Below, in pieces: positions 1 to 9,529 of a stretch of 53,391 nt of DNA; position 1 is the stretch's first letter, and each line of letters opens with the position of its first letter. Below the pieces are notes generated by a model. It was given only the letters and a program-made list of their open reading frames with translations. It had not been told where the DNA came from and did not search any database. Source of the DNA: Plectonema radiosum NIES-515 (GTDB lineage: Bacteria; Cyanobacteriota; Cyanobacteriia; Cyanobacteriales; Nostocaceae); NCBI RefSeq assembly GCF_025753815.1, contig NZ_JAOWRF010000353.1, forward strand, positions 1-53,391, in the 5' to 3' direction. The position numbers and the translations under genes were made by a program.

Positions 1-3
1 ACT

Positions 4-50
4 ACCCTTGAAGACTGTTTCCGATTTATCGGAAATACATCTTCAAGGGT
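4..50. repeat. Long nested inverted repeat (hairpin)
   Basis: Two nested inverted repeats form one long hairpin. The outer arms are ACCCTTGAAGA (4-14) and TCTTCAAGGGT (40-50), perfect over 11 bp. The inner arms are TTTCCGAT (18-25) and ATCGGAAA (28-35) around a two-base loop. A T-rich tail (52-61) follows, so it could act as a rho-independent terminator for a gene left of the window. A mobile-element end is the alternative. Confidence 0.6.
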
Positions 51-59
51 GTTTCGTTT

Positions 60-795
60 TTGACTCGCAATTCATCCCATCACCAACACTCCGTGTATGG
101 TGTGGGGCTTCTTGCTGTACAAGCTAAGCCAGCTTCCAAAGAGCTTTTTACAGATGCCCAAGTTGAACAGAAGATAATAGATGCTTTAGCACAAAGGGAG
201 CGCGAAAAAGCTGAGTCAGAACAGGGACGGTTTGTAGAAATTCGAGACGCAGCACTACAAGCAGCAAAACGAGAAATTCAAGCCGCTCAGGAACATGCTC
301 GTGCGCTGCAACAAGCAAAACAGGAATTAATCGAGCAATTGACAGCCAAGGATGAGGAGATGCGATCGCTTGACGCATTGCAAACCAGAAACCAACAATT
401 GGAACAGCGAGTGGAAGAATTAGAAAAAGCCCTCGAAAACTCCAGTGCGAACAATTGGGGCAATACCTTTAACAATCAAGCCGCAAAGGTGATTAACTTG
501 GAGTTAGAGAAAACTATCTGCTACATTGATGTCCGAAGTCGATCACCTAAACAACGTACTTTCCCAGAAAGAGCAAGAAATTGTTCGGCTTCAAACGAGT
601 AATTCCCAAGAATCAGATGCAGTTGTGGCTTCCTTTGGGGAGATTGGAGAAAGGTTTGGCTGGCAAGGTTGGAGCAGTCGGGGGTATCGTGCTGCGAGTG
701 GGATGGTTTGTACGGGGATTAGTGCGATCGCTGCTTTTATTACCGATCTGAAAGCGTCTTCCCCAATTTACCAACAGCAGGAAATCACGTTTTAG
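60..795 (+). pseudogene. Frameshifted coiled-coil protein, plasmid-type, unknown function
   Basis: The reading frame from 60 encodes a long Glu/Gln/Ala-rich coiled coil (roughly residues 30-130). It loses its frame at the A-run 510-513. Removing one A there joins it to the second frame, which continues the heptad-like helix and ends at 795 after a Gly/Trp-rich segment. The joined product would be about 245 residues. The start is unclear: TTG at 60 lies just after the hairpin and no good ribosome-binding site is seen, so the N-terminus may be truncated. I do not recognise the family. Either the gene is decayed or the sequence has an indel in a homopolymer. The plasmid-type genes at the other end of the window suggest the same replicon context. 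Confidence 0.45.
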
Positions 796-1264
796 ATTTA
801 CATCAAATTAGATTTGTGTCGAATTTTGCCATTGGCTAAAAATGGTGATGAATTTGATATAGGGAAAATCAGTCAAACAAAGAAATTGAAATGCAGTTTC
901 ATCTTGAAAAACAAACAAATACCAAGAAAATTCCTTGATGGTTCGCAAAGTTTATATTGCGACAAACACAAAACAACCCAAATATTCAACAGATAGTTTT
1001 CACACTTCTAGAACCCATGACACCACAAGAATGGTGTTTAATTTGGATACCAGTTATCCATTCTGGAATCAAATTGCCCTGTGATGGAGAACGAAATCAT
1101 ACAGGATACATGAAAGCTTCTCTGACGACTTTTCTGCATGAAACTGTGACAGTGACCACCACAAAAAATAAATCTTTGGCTCTTCTGTTTTCTCTTCATC
1201 AAAATTTCGTGGTTTTCTCAAGCCAGATGTAATTTTTTGAGATGATAAAACCAAAATTAAACGT
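796..1264. other. Gene-free stretch, AT-rich
   Basis: About 470 bases between the broken coiled-coil gene and the 3' end of the MFS gene. Short open frames exist on both strands, but none has a ribosome-binding site, recognisable domain or cyanobacterial protein character. No strong hairpin or repeat is visible. It separates plasmid-type sequence from the siderophore locus. Confidence 0.5.
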
Positions 1265-2545
1265 TTAGGTGTGTTCCCCCTGGCTCCTGTTTTTTGGAAG
1301 TCCCTTAAAATGTTGAAAAATCATCAACACACTAATTAGTGCGATCGCCAAGCTAATTGAAAAAATACCCCGATAAGCTACGGCTTTGGCAATTACACCA
1401 CTGATTGCCCCAGCGCCGAGACTAGCAAAAATACTAACTGAGCTTTGAAGAGTATAATCTGTCCCAGGAGTTTCTAGACTGCTATTGTCCATCATTAATG
1501 TAGAGGTAGCAGTACTCATAATCCCTATACTAAATAGTGGACTGATAGCAACTAAGTAGATAACAGGTAGGCTGGTAAAACCGAATGCCGGAAACAAGTA
1601 AGTTAGCATCGTGGTTGCCCACAATAAGCTAAATAAAAATAGCGATCGCTTTCTTCCCCAAGCTGAAATTAATAAACCGCCAACAATTCCGCCAATCGCC
1701 GCAGCACTTGTACCAACAACTCCCTGTAACCAGCCAATATCTGACAAGGACAGCCCTATATCTACTAGTAGAGGGCGATACATAGTAGCAGCCATGTGGC
1801 TGCTTGATGAATATAGCACTAAGATAAGCAACCAGTTCATCATCCCTGGGTGACGGCAAAAGTTGATAAAAGTCTGAAAGTAAGAAACAGGCAACTTCAC
1901 TGTAGATTGATCTGTCAAATCATCAGATTGCCTATTTATGGAGATTTGTTTTTTCTGAACATTTTCCCGATACAAGAAGATAGGAACTAACGCTAAAACC
2001 ATAATCAACGCTAAGGTTTGTAAACTAGCAGCCCATCCCCAGTAATTAAACAAAATTAGCATCCCTCCACCACTGACAACTGAACCTAGAGAGTTACCCA
2101 CAATTTGCACTGCATTTCCCAAACCTCTCTCATTAGGCTTGAGTAAACCTATAGCCAAAGCATCAGTAGCTATATCTTGGCTGGCAGAAAATAAACTGAT
2201 TAAAGTTATACAAATCAGTAAAATGGTAAAGTTATTTTCCACACTCAGCAAAGCACAAATAGCCGTCATAGCGGCAATCAGGAGTTGAAAACAGATAATC
2301 CAAAAACGATAATGTCCCCAGCGCGTAAATCCATAGCGATCAATTAAAGGAGACCACAGAAAGTTCAGTGATATAGGAAGCGCAAGTAATTGCAACAAGC
2401 CAATTGTTTCTAAAGAAACCCCTTTTTGACGCATGAACAAAGGTAGGGCTTGGTAGAGAAACCAAAATGGCATGAACTGTGACACATACAAGCTGCCAAG
2501 TAAGCCAAATTTCTTCAAGCTTCTGATGCTGATCACGACAGTCAA
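1265..2545 (-). CDS. MFS permease, AmpG/RhtX/FptX-like, probable siderophore importer
   Basis: An inner-membrane protein of 426 residues with about 12 hydrophobic segments. The motif SQDIATDA (about residues 122-129), followed by a Gly-rich helix, is typical of the AmpG-like branch of the major facilitator superfamily. That branch includes the ferri-siderophore permeases RhtX (rhizobactin) and FptX (pyochelin). It lies 33 bases downstream of the TonB-dependent receptor on the same strand, so the two probably form one transcript. No ABC-type ferri-siderophore importer is seen in the window, so this single-component permease would carry the complex, or its iron-bearing part, across the inner membrane. 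The start appears to be TTG at 2545; a GTG three codons in is possible. A peptidoglycan-fragment (AmpG proper) role cannot be excluded from sequence alone. Confidence 0.75.
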   Translation of the reverse strand: MTVVISIRSLKKFGLLGSLYVSQFMPFWFLYQALPLFMRQKGVSLETIGLLQLLALPISLNFLWSPLIDRYGFTRWGHYRFWIICFQLLIAAMTAICALLSVENNFTILLICITLISLFSASQDIATDALAIGLLKPNERGLGNAVQIVGNSLGSVVSGGGMLILFNYWGWAASLQTLALIMVLALVPIFLYRENVQKKQISINRQSDDLTDQSTVKLPVSYFQTFINFCRHPGMMNWLLILVLYSSSSHMAATMYRPLLVDIGLSLSDIGWLQGVVGTSAAAIGGIVGGLLISAWGRKRSLFLFSLLWATTMLTYLFPAFGFTSLPVIYLVAISPLFSIGIMSTATSTLMMDNSSLETPGTDYTLQSSVSIFASLGAGAISGVIAKAVAYRGIFSISLAIALISVLMIFQHFKGLPKNRSQGEHT

Positions 2546-2578
2546 AGTCCTGCTAGTTATTTGCTGGGAGGGCTGAAA

Positions 2579-5242
2579 TTAAAAATTTACTGATACTGAA
2601 CCAATCACAGTAAAAGGTTCACCGGGATAAATACCGCTAGTTCTGCCAAAAGGTACACCACTGATGTAGTCAGTATCAAAAATGTTCTTGAAATTGAGGG
2701 CAAAGCGCCAATTGTCTCGGCGGTAAAAAATAGCTGCATTAGTCAGAAAATAACTATCTAACTTAAAGCTGTTTTCGAGGTCTCCTTCACGTTCTCCGAC
2801 ATAGTTGAATCCCACGCCAAAGCCTAAGCCTTGCAAACTACCACGTTGGATTTCATAAGTTGTCCATAAACTAGCGTTGTGTCTTGGAACACCTATGAGT
2901 CTATTTCCCACGGAAATTGTATTATCTGCGGTGACTTCTGCATCTGTGTATCCGTAAGAGGCGATGATATTCCATCCAGGCAGAATTTGCCCGCTAATAT
3001 CAAATTCTACACCTCGGCTGCGTTGTTCACCTGTGGCTACAGAAAAGCCTAGCCCTGGTAAACTAGAATCTGTTGTCGCTACATTTTGTTTGGTAATGTC
3101 AAAATAAGCCAAAGTTGCAGACAGTTTACCTTCAAGTAGTTCAGTTTTGACACCAACTTCATATCCTTCACCTTGTTCTGGTCGGAGAGGATTACCATTC
3201 ACATCGAAGGTATCAATATTGGGAGTGAATGATTGGGAATAGCTGGCATAAACAGATACTTCTTTCGATGGTTGATAAACGACCCCCAAACGGGGAGTAA
3301 AAGCATCATCGAATTGACTAACGTCAGGACCTGGATAGAAAAGTGATGATTGATTGGTGGTGTTTTGACTGACAGTTTCGTAGCGTATACCCGCCAGTAA
3401 TTTGAGATTATCAAAAAAGGCTATTTGATCTTGCAAATAAATTCCTAATCTATCTGTTGTAGTTTTCCTGTCTATCAGCACAACATCCAAAGGATTTCGC
3501 GGAGTCCCGTAGACTGGGTTGAAAACATTTAACTGCGATGGAGTAAAGAAATCAGATAAAGCAAAGGTGCTAGAGTTGGTGCGATTCAAATCCAGACCAA
3601 ACAAGAGGGTGTGTTTGATGCCACCTGTAGTAAATTTTCCTACAACATTTGATTGTAAAGAGTAATCATCAGCATAAAAATCATCAAGAGCAGATACACG
3701 ACTAACCGTACCTGTAGCTTCATCAAAGCCAGTGGTAATTGTTAATTTATCACTGTAGAACCGAGAATTGGCGTAGCGAAAATCATTGCGTATTTTCCAA
3801 TTATCATTAAAACGATGTTCTAGAGAGTATCTGGCTGTGATAAATGTCCGATCAATATAATCATCGGGTTCATTAAGAGTGCGATCGCGTGGAACATCAA
3901 GGACGCGATCGCCCGAAGCCACTAAACCACCATCATAAGGTCTGACACGGTTAGAATACTGCGCTTCAAAGGTGAAATCTGTATTCTTACCCTTCCAAGC
4001 CACAACAGGTGCAATAAAAAATTCTTCAAAGTTTTGGTCAAAGCCGCGAAAACTCTCATTATTGAGATAAGAGAGATTCAGCCGATACAACAGGCTTTTG
4101 TCATCGTTCAAAGGTCCAGAAATATCAATCCGAGGTTTTACCAAATTATAGTTTCCCGCCTGAATTTCGGCTTCGTAAAAAGGTTCTGCTAACGGCTGTT
4201 TAGTAACAGCGTTAATCACCCCGCCTGGTTGAATCTCTCCATATAAAATAGAGGCTGGACCTTTGAGGACTTCAATACGCTCTAAACCTGCTATGTCTGG
4301 CACTTCTGCAAAAGAGTATTGTCTGAAGCCATTGATTAACAACGGTGCTTTATCAAAACCACGAATTGTATATCTCGCTTCTGTATTGGTATCAAACCCG
4401 CCAGGAATGACGTTACTAACATTTCTTAATGCTTCATCTATTCTAACCACCTGTTGATCTTGAATCACCTTCTGGGGAATCACCTGAATAGACTGTGGTG
4501 TATCCCGAAGCGGAGTGTCAGTCCTCGTCCCAGTAGTAGCGTTGAGTGGATTATAGCCATCATTGCGATCGCCTGTCACCACTAGTTCTATTGGCTCATT
4601 ACTCTCAGGTGATGGTGGTTGGGGTGTTGCTTCTGCTTCTGGTTGCTGTGCTGGTGTTGTTGTTTCTACTTCTGGTCGTTGTGCTGGTGTTGTTGTTTCT
4701 ACTTTTGGTTGTTGCGCTGGTGACGGTACTGATGCATTTGCCGTTAAGCCAAAAATTAAACCCTCATCACTATCAAACAATTCAACTTGCGGTAAACTCC
4801 CTTCACCCTTGACTGTCACCAAGATAGTATTGGCATTTTGGTTAGTCACCGTAATTTCTGCAATCCCTACTGCTGGTTTTTCCTGGCGAAATGTATCACC
4901 ACTAGGTAAACGCAGTTGAGCATTGCTAATCTCTGCAATGAATGTATTCCCTTCACTTTTCGGCTGAACTTGTAATTGCTCACCGAGAGAAGTCTGTAAA
5001 ATTATCTCTATACCCTTATTAGTGGAATTGACTTGTACTTTGGTAATCGTTACGGTCTGCTGTGAATCTGCTTGACTGAGTACAGATGGTCGCTTTAGTT
5101 GGAAAATATGCCTTCTGTGCCCCAGTTCTGTGTGCTTACTGATATCCTCTCCTTGAGCAGGATGTACCATCAACATCACAACTGAGACTGTGAACAACAA
5201 GCTCTGCACGAATTGCTCTGGTTTCATTATTCTTTTTATCAT
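2579..5242 (-). CDS. TonB-dependent siderophore receptor with N-terminal AMIN domain
   Basis: An outer-membrane ferri-siderophore receptor of 887 residues. The order is signal peptide, AMIN domain (about 45-165), a Pro/Thr-rich linker with three near-identical PAQ-P-E-type repeats (about 175-215), plug domain (about 235-340, with the typical IEVLKGPASILYG segment) and a 22-strand-type barrel ending in an aromatic residue (SVNF). An AMIN domain before the plug is characteristic of cyanobacterial receptors. Two starts are possible: ATG at 5242 or ATG at 5227. The second gives a cleaner signal peptide beginning MKPEQF. The gene is divergent from the biosynthetic operon and leads the pair with the MFS gene, which fits uptake of the product made next door. 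Ligand identity is inferred from context only. Confidence 0.9.
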   Translation of the reverse strand: MIKRIMKPEQFVQSLLFTVSVVMLMVHPAQGEDISKHTELGHRRHIFQLKRPSVLSQADSQQTVTITKVQVNSTNKGIEIILQTSLGEQLQVQPKSEGNTFIAEISNAQLRLPSGDTFRQEKPAVGIAEITVTNQNANTILVTVKGEGSLPQVELFDSDEGLIFGLTANASVPSPAQQPKVETTTPAQRPEVETTTPAQQPEAEATPQPPSPESNEPIELVVTGDRNDGYNPLNATTGTRTDTPLRDTPQSIQVIPQKVIQDQQVVRIDEALRNVSNVIPGGFDTNTEARYTIRGFDKAPLLINGFRQYSFAEVPDIAGLERIEVLKGPASILYGEIQPGGVINAVTKQPLAEPFYEAEIQAGNYNLVKPRIDISGPLNDDKSLLYRLNLSYLNNESFRGFDQNFEEFFIAPVVAWKGKNTDFTFEAQYSNRVRPYDGGLVASGDRVLDVPRDRTLNEPDDYIDRTFITARYSLEHRFNDNWKIRNDFRYANSRFYSDKLTITTGFDEATGTVSRVSALDDFYADDYSLQSNVVGKFTTGGIKHTLLFGLDLNRTNSSTFALSDFFTPSQLNVFNPVYGTPRNPLDVVLIDRKTTTDRLGIYLQDQIAFFDNLKLLAGIRYETVSQNTTNQSSLFYPGPDVSQFDDAFTPRLGVVYQPSKEVSVYASYSQSFTPNIDTFDVNGNPLRPEQGEGYEVGVKTELLEGKLSATLAYFDITKQNVATTDSSLPGLGFSVATGEQRSRGVEFDISGQILPGWNIIASYGYTDAEVTADNTISVGNRLIGVPRHNASLWTTYEIQRGSLQGLGFGVGFNYVGEREGDLENSFKLDSYFLTNAAIFYRRDNWRFALNFKNIFDTDYISGVPFGRTSGIYPGEPFTVIGSVSVNF

Positions 5243-5890
5243 CGTGTCATGGAATTTTGATTAATGAAATACTTTTCTTACAATTAAGTGAAATTAACCA
5301 GCATTCACTTTGTAATTTAAATCATTTAACTCCAAAAAATATATTACAAATCTCACATTATAGCTATTTGATAATTCCTGTCAACTTAAATTTAAGTCAA
5401 TACCTGACGCTATTCGAAACTAAATAGAAAATATCTTAGTTTTTTGTATTTAATTATACTAAATATTTTTGCATTAATCCAACTAAGGCTTATTGTCCGT
5501 AGTTAATATTTTCAGTAATAAGTAAATTGAAGTTAAATATAATATATGTACAAATAAAGTAATTACAGCATTTTCATGCGGTAATTCGGACTGAGTTGTA
5601 TTTAATACTAGTATTTTCTTCGATTTATTAATAAGTAAAACTAATTATTTAACTGAAGATAATACGATTATTGTATGTAAAAGGACTTGCTAAATGATAG
5701 TAATTTCTATTAAATGAGAGTTAAGCTAATCAAGAATAACTTGCAATATACTGTATCAAATTCGATATGAGGCAATACCAGAGCTTATTCCCATTGAGAT
5801 AAGGCAAGAAAAACTATTTTGACTGGAATCAAAGTCAAATTCCCTTCTGCTAAAGCTTCCTGTTCTGCATCCCAGTTCTCAAGGTGTAAT
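5243..5890. promoter_or_regulatory. Divergent AT-rich promoter region
   Basis: About 650 bases between the receptor gene (minus) and the carrier-protein gene (plus). It is strongly AT-rich with many TATAAT-like and ATTTAA-like words and must hold both promoters. No convincing protein gene is present. The only dyad of note resembles a Fur box and is listed separately. Confidence 0.5.
5658..5672. promoter_or_regulatory. Candidate Fur box
   Basis: GATAAT and ATTATT flank ACG, a 6-3-6 inverted repeat with one mismatch. It resembles the GATAAT/ATTATC half-sites of bacterial Fur boxes. The location between receptor and biosynthesis genes is where an iron repressor would be expected. The region is so AT-rich that a chance match is plausible. 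Confidence 0.3.
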
Positions 5891-6226
5891 ATGTGTCAAT
5901 CAATAGACAGCCGACAAGAAAATTCCTCTAATTTTTCTCCAGTTGAGTCTAGCTACCAGAACACTTGCAGTGTGATGAATACCCTAAAATCTATACTTCT
6001 GAACCTTAGTATCCCGGAAGAATTCATTAGGGAAGATACATTACTGCACAAGGATTTACAACTTGATTCTGTAGAGGTAGTAGAAATAGCCTTGGGATTA
6101 AAACGGACACTGGGTGTGAATGTGAAGCTAGAGTCTCGGCAAGATATGACATTAGCGCAAGTATGCAATACAGTTAAAGAAGCGATCGCTCAAAATATCA
6201 CCAACCATGTTACACCAACATATTAA
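5891..6226 (+). CDS. Free-standing acyl/aryl carrier protein
   Basis: A small carrier protein whose carrier fold starts near ATG 5975 (83 residues, the usual ACP size). The 4'-phosphopantetheine site is the Ser of LQLDSVEVVE. The upstream ATG at 5891 is preceded by AAGGTG, a better ribosome-binding site than the one before 5975, so I chose 5891, which adds 28 unstructured residues. A TTG at 5819 is less likely. It overlaps the next gene (AcpS-like PPTase) by 20 bases, and ligase and salicylate synthase genes follow. It is therefore the likely acceptor of the activated salicyl group, although it looks more like an ACP than a classical ArCP. Confidence 0.75.
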   Translation: MCQSIDSRQENSSNFSPVESSYQNTCSVMNTLKSILLNLSIPEEFIREDTLLHKDLQLDSVEVVEIALGLKRTLGVNVKLESRQDMTLAQVCNTVKEAIAQNITNHVTPTY

Positions 6227-6587
6227 AGGGTTGGGTTTAGATATTACTCCCATTCACAGAATTGCCAGACTAGTTGATAGATATGACAGTGAGACCTTAA
6301 ATCTGTTATTCACTGCTAACGAGATCGACCATTGCCAATCGGCAAACAACTATCATCAGTGTTATGCAATCTGCTTCGCCACAAAAGAAGCTGTAGGCAA
6401 AGCTCTAGGTACTGGATTAGTCAGTATTGATTGGAATGAAATTGAAGCTGAAATCATACCTTACAAGGTAATCATTCATCTGTATGACAAAGCAAGCTAT
6501 CAGGCAAAAAAACGTAATATTCAACAATGGTTAGCTAATTGGTGCGATTGGGATCAACACATATTAGTGCAAGTCATAGCTATGTAA
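6207..6587 (+). CDS. AcpS-type 4'-phosphopantetheinyl transferase (canonical)
   Basis: This 126-residue protein has the AcpS size and both signature motifs: GLDITPIHRI with metal-binding Asp12, and FATKEAVGKALGTG with Glu61. It would transfer phosphopantetheine from CoA to a carrier Ser, most simply to the overlapping upstream carrier protein. The ATG at 6207 lies inside the 3' end of that gene, suggesting translational coupling. AcpS enzymes normally serve type II ACPs while Sfp-type enzymes serve NRPSs, so this one probably serves the stand-alone carriers rather than the megasynthases. A second, degenerate homologue lies at 9529. Confidence 0.8.
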   Translation: MLHQHIKGLGLDITPIHRIARLVDRYDSETLNLLFTANEIDHCQSANNYHQCYAICFATKEAVGKALGTGLVSIDWNEIEAEIIPYKVIIHLYDKASYQAKKRNIQQWLANWCDWDQHILVQVIAM

Positions 6588-6624
6588 GAAAGTAGGTGCG
6601 AGAAGAATCAATCATCAATAACAA

Positions 6625-8172
6625 ATGACAAATGACAATGTATTCAATGTTGCAGCTTACTTTATAGAAAGTAACTTGACCCAGGGACGGAGCGAGAAAA
6701 TCGCCTTTTATTATCAAAATCAAATATATACTTATGGACAAGTTAGCAGTTTTGTGCGCCGTAGTGCCAGATTACTCGCCAATCTAGGAATAGAGCAGGA
6801 AAACCGCATAGCCATTTTATTATCAGATTCTCCAGAGTTTGTCTTTGCCTTTTGGGGTGCAATTTGGTTAGGAGCAGTACCAGTTCCTATTAATACGACT
6901 TGTAGCTTAGATGAGATTCAATATATTCTGCAAGATTCTCGCGCCAAACTCTTATTAACTACCCAAGAGTGGCAAGAAAAACTAGCTCCCATCCAATCAA
7001 AATATTTACGTCATATACTTTTAAAAGATGGGGAGTCAGCCTATCTTTCGCTATTAAACCAAGAGGATGAACTACTACCTTGTGCGGAAACTTCACCCGA
7101 TGAACCAGCTTTCTGGCTATACACATCTGGTAGTACAGGTCGCCCTAAAGGAGTGATTCACCTACATCAAAGTATGATGGTTTGTGCAGAAAAGTATGGT
7201 AGAGCAACTCTAGGTTTGTGCCAAGATGACATCACCTATTCAGTGGCTAAAATGCCTTTTGCCTATGGCTTGGGCAATACCTTATATATGCCAATGGCAG
7301 TAGGTGCAGCTAGTGTTTTATCTGATGCGAGTAACGGCTTCGACATAATTGTAGATATTCAGCGTTATCGACCGACAATTTTGTTTGGTATACCGAGTGT
7401 TTACGCAGGTATTTTGGCTCTCGCGGAAATTGCACCTTTGGATGTATCTTCTTTGCGGTTGTGTGCATCTGCGGCAGAACAATTACCAAAAAGTATTTGG
7501 CAGCAATGGCTGGAGACATACAACCATGAAATTTGCGAAGGAATTGGTACTACTGAGTTTCTGCATATATTTCTCTCCAATCAAATAGGAAAGTGCAAAC
7601 CAGGAAGTTCTGGTCGTCCCATTCCTGGTTATGATGTGCAAATTCTTAATGACGATGGTGTACCTTGTCCACCAGGTGAAATTGGTAATCTCCAAGTCAG
7701 AGGAGAAAGCCTGATGTTGGGTTATTGGAAGCGATTGCAACAAACTCGTAAAGCAATTTACGGTGACACAATGCGAACTGGAGATAAATATCTGCGGGAT
7801 GCTGATGGTTATTTCTACTTTATGGGGCGCAATGATGACCTGTTTAAAGTCAATGGACAGTGGATATCACCAATGGAAATTGAGGATATATTACATCAAC
7901 ATCCTCAAATTCTGGAGGTAGCTGTTGTAGCTGAATCTAGTAGCGAAGAACAGTTAACTCAAATTGTGGCTTATATCAGTCTCAAGCCAGGACAAGCGGC
8001 TACACCAGAAATGGAAATGAATATTCGGAAATTCGCTAAACAACAATTGCCGCATTTTAAAGCACCCAAAACAGTTTACTTTGTAGAAAAATTACCCCGC
8101 ACTTCCACCGGAAAAATTCACCGCAAATTATTAAGTAAGGATTCAAGTTTACGTGTAAGTATAAGTTTATAA
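6625..8172 (+). CDS. Aryl-acid (benzoate-CoA ligase-like) adenylating enzyme
   Basis: A 515-residue ANL-superfamily enzyme. The P-loop is LYTSGSTGRPKG (about residue 168), the GTTE motif is present, the hinge Asp precedes the MGRNDD segment, and the C-terminal catalytic Lys lies in STGKIH. Overall it resembles benzoate-CoA ligases more than EntE/YbtE-type aryl-AMP ligases. By context it would adenylate salicylate made by the following gene and load it on the carrier protein encoded upstream. CoA as acceptor remains possible. It lies 37 bases after the PPTase gene and 22 bases before salicylate synthase. Confidence 0.8.
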   Translation: MTNDNVFNVAAYFIESNLTQGRSEKIAFYYQNQIYTYGQVSSFVRRSARLLANLGIEQENRIAILLSDSPEFVFAFWGAIWLGAVPVPINTTCSLDEIQYILQDSRAKLLLTTQEWQEKLAPIQSKYLRHILLKDGESAYLSLLNQEDELLPCAETSPDEPAFWLYTSGSTGRPKGVIHLHQSMMVCAEKYGRATLGLCQDDITYSVAKMPFAYGLGNTLYMPMAVGAASVLSDASNGFDIIVDIQRYRPTILFGIPSVYAGILALAEIAPLDVSSLRLCASAAEQLPKSIWQQWLETYNHEICEGIGTTEFLHIFLSNQIGKCKPGSSGRPIPGYDVQILNDDGVPCPPGEIGNLQVRGESLMLGYWKRLQQTRKAIYGDTMRTGDKYLRDADGYFYFMGRNDDLFKVNGQWISPMEIEDILHQHPQILEVAVVAESSSEEQLTQIVAYISLKPGQAATPEMEMNIRKFAKQQLPHFKAPKTVYFVEKLPRTSTGKIHRKLLSKDSSLRVSISL

Positions 8173-8194
8173 ATAATTTCCTTACAGAGGTAGA

Positions 8195-9529
8195 ATGATG
8201 GTGACAGAGTTTCATACGGCAATCAAATATAAGCGGAAATTTATTCCTGGGGAGAGGAATCATATTGTAGTTTTGCAGAATTTTCTGCAAGCTGGTATCT
8301 TGGATAATTATGTTTTGTATGAGGGGAAAAATGAAGTTAGAATTGCTGGTAATGAATTAGCAAAAGTATCAGTTTCTCAAGATTTGGTTTCTCTTAAAGG
8401 TGTCGGTAAATCTTACTCAGAGCCAGCAAGTGAGCCATTTAAACAAATAGAAAAAATGTTGGCGACATTGCCAATTGAAGATTGGACGGCTTATGGCTAT
8501 GTTGCTTTTGATATGGCTCGATTCTATTCGGATTATTCTAAATCAATACAGCAAGATAGCCTGTATTTTTTAATTCCAGAGATTGAACTAATATTTACAA
8601 ATGAAGGAGTGTGCATCAGGAGTACAAAGTCTCTAGAACAGGTAGAAGAAATTTTGCTTTCAGATGCTCAATTACCAGATTATCAAGCTGCTGATTTGAG
8701 ATTAGATTTTGGCGATCGCACAAATTATGAGCAAAAAATTACCCAGTTAATCGCGGCAATTCAAAAAGACGAATTACAAAAAGCGATCATCTCTCGCCCT
8801 GTGAAAATTCCTGGTAATTTAGATATATTGGGAACATATATAGTCGGTTCCAGAGCTAATAATTCCGCACGCTCCTACTGTTTAAATATCGGAGATGTCC
8901 GCGCAGTTGGCTTTAGTCCTGAAACTCTCATGGAAGTTTACGAAGATAGTTTCATTGTGACTAATCCTCTAGCGGGGACTCGCCCACGCAGTCAACATCA
9001 AGCAGAAGATTTACAACTAACCCATGAGCTATTTACTGATGCCAAAGAAGTCAAAGAACACGCTCTTTCTATTTGGTTAGCGCAAAGTGAAATTGCTTCC
9101 CTGTGTTTAGCAGGTAGTATTCAAGTCTTCAATTTCATGGAGGTGAAAAAATATCGGTGCGTGCAGCATTTATCATCGAGAGTTGGTGGACAACTACAAC
9201 CAGGAAAAACCCTGTGGGATGCTTTGAAAGTTTTGTTCCCAGGAATTACCGTTTCGGGAATTGATAAACAACAAGCCCTGAAATGGATTGACCGTTTAGA
9301 AGACGAACCGAGAGGAATTTATGCTGGGGGTATTGGCTGGGTAAGTAGTAACGGTACAGGAGATTTAGCGATCGCTATTCGCTCTGTTTACCAGTATGGC
9401 AATCATATTTACTTAAATGCTGGTGCTGGCATCGTTGCGGAATCTGTACCAGAAAAAGAGTATATCGAGTCTGTCAACAAGATGAATACCATGCTGACTA
9501 ATTTAGTGTTGGAAGCTGAGGAAAGATAA
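8195..9529 (+). CDS. Salicylate synthase (Irp9/YbtS/MbtI type)
   Basis: A 444-residue chorismate-utilising enzyme of the length of Irp9 and MbtI. Family landmarks are in order: QKAIISRPV with the general-base Lys, FSPETL, NPLAGTRPR, the EHALSIW helix, CVQHLSSRV, EPRGIYAG, AIRSVY, and AGAGIVAES followed by the terminal Glu/Lys segment. These motifs are shared with isochorismate and anthranilate synthases. No isochorismate pyruvate lyase gene is adjacent, so a bifunctional salicylate synthase (chorismate to isochorismate to salicylate plus pyruvate) is the best reading. GAGGT precedes the ATG. The stop overlaps the next start (TAATG), implying coupling. Confidence 0.82.
   Translation: MMVTEFHTAIKYKRKFIPGERNHIVVLQNFLQAGILDNYVLYEGKNEVRIAGNELAKVSVSQDLVSLKGVGKSYSEPASEPFKQIEKMLATLPIEDWTAYGYVAFDMARFYSDYSKSIQQDSLYFLIPEIELIFTNEGVCIRSTKSLEQVEEILLSDAQLPDYQAADLRLDFGDRTNYEQKITQLIAAIQKDELQKAIISRPVKIPGNLDILGTYIVGSRANNSARSYCLNIGDVRAVGFSPETLMEVYEDSFIVTNPLAGTRPRSQHQAEDLQLTHELFTDAKEVKEHALSIWLAQSEIASLCLAGSIQVFNFMEVKKYRCVQHLSSRVGGQLQPGKTLWDALKVLFPGITVSGIDKQQALKWIDRLEDEPRGIYAGGIGWVSSNGTGDLAIAIRSVYQYGNHIYLNAGAGIVAESVPEKEYIESVNKMNTMLTNLVLEAEER

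Noticed and set aside
814-1254. Short open frames in the spacer before the MFS gene
   Set aside because: No ribosome-binding sites, no family resemblance, overlapping frames on both strands. Likely chance.
4546-4919. Two plus-strand frames opposite the receptor gene, one Leu/Val-rich
   Set aside because: They are antisense to the receptor's Pro/Thr-rich repeats; the hydrophobic look comes from reading that repeat backwards.
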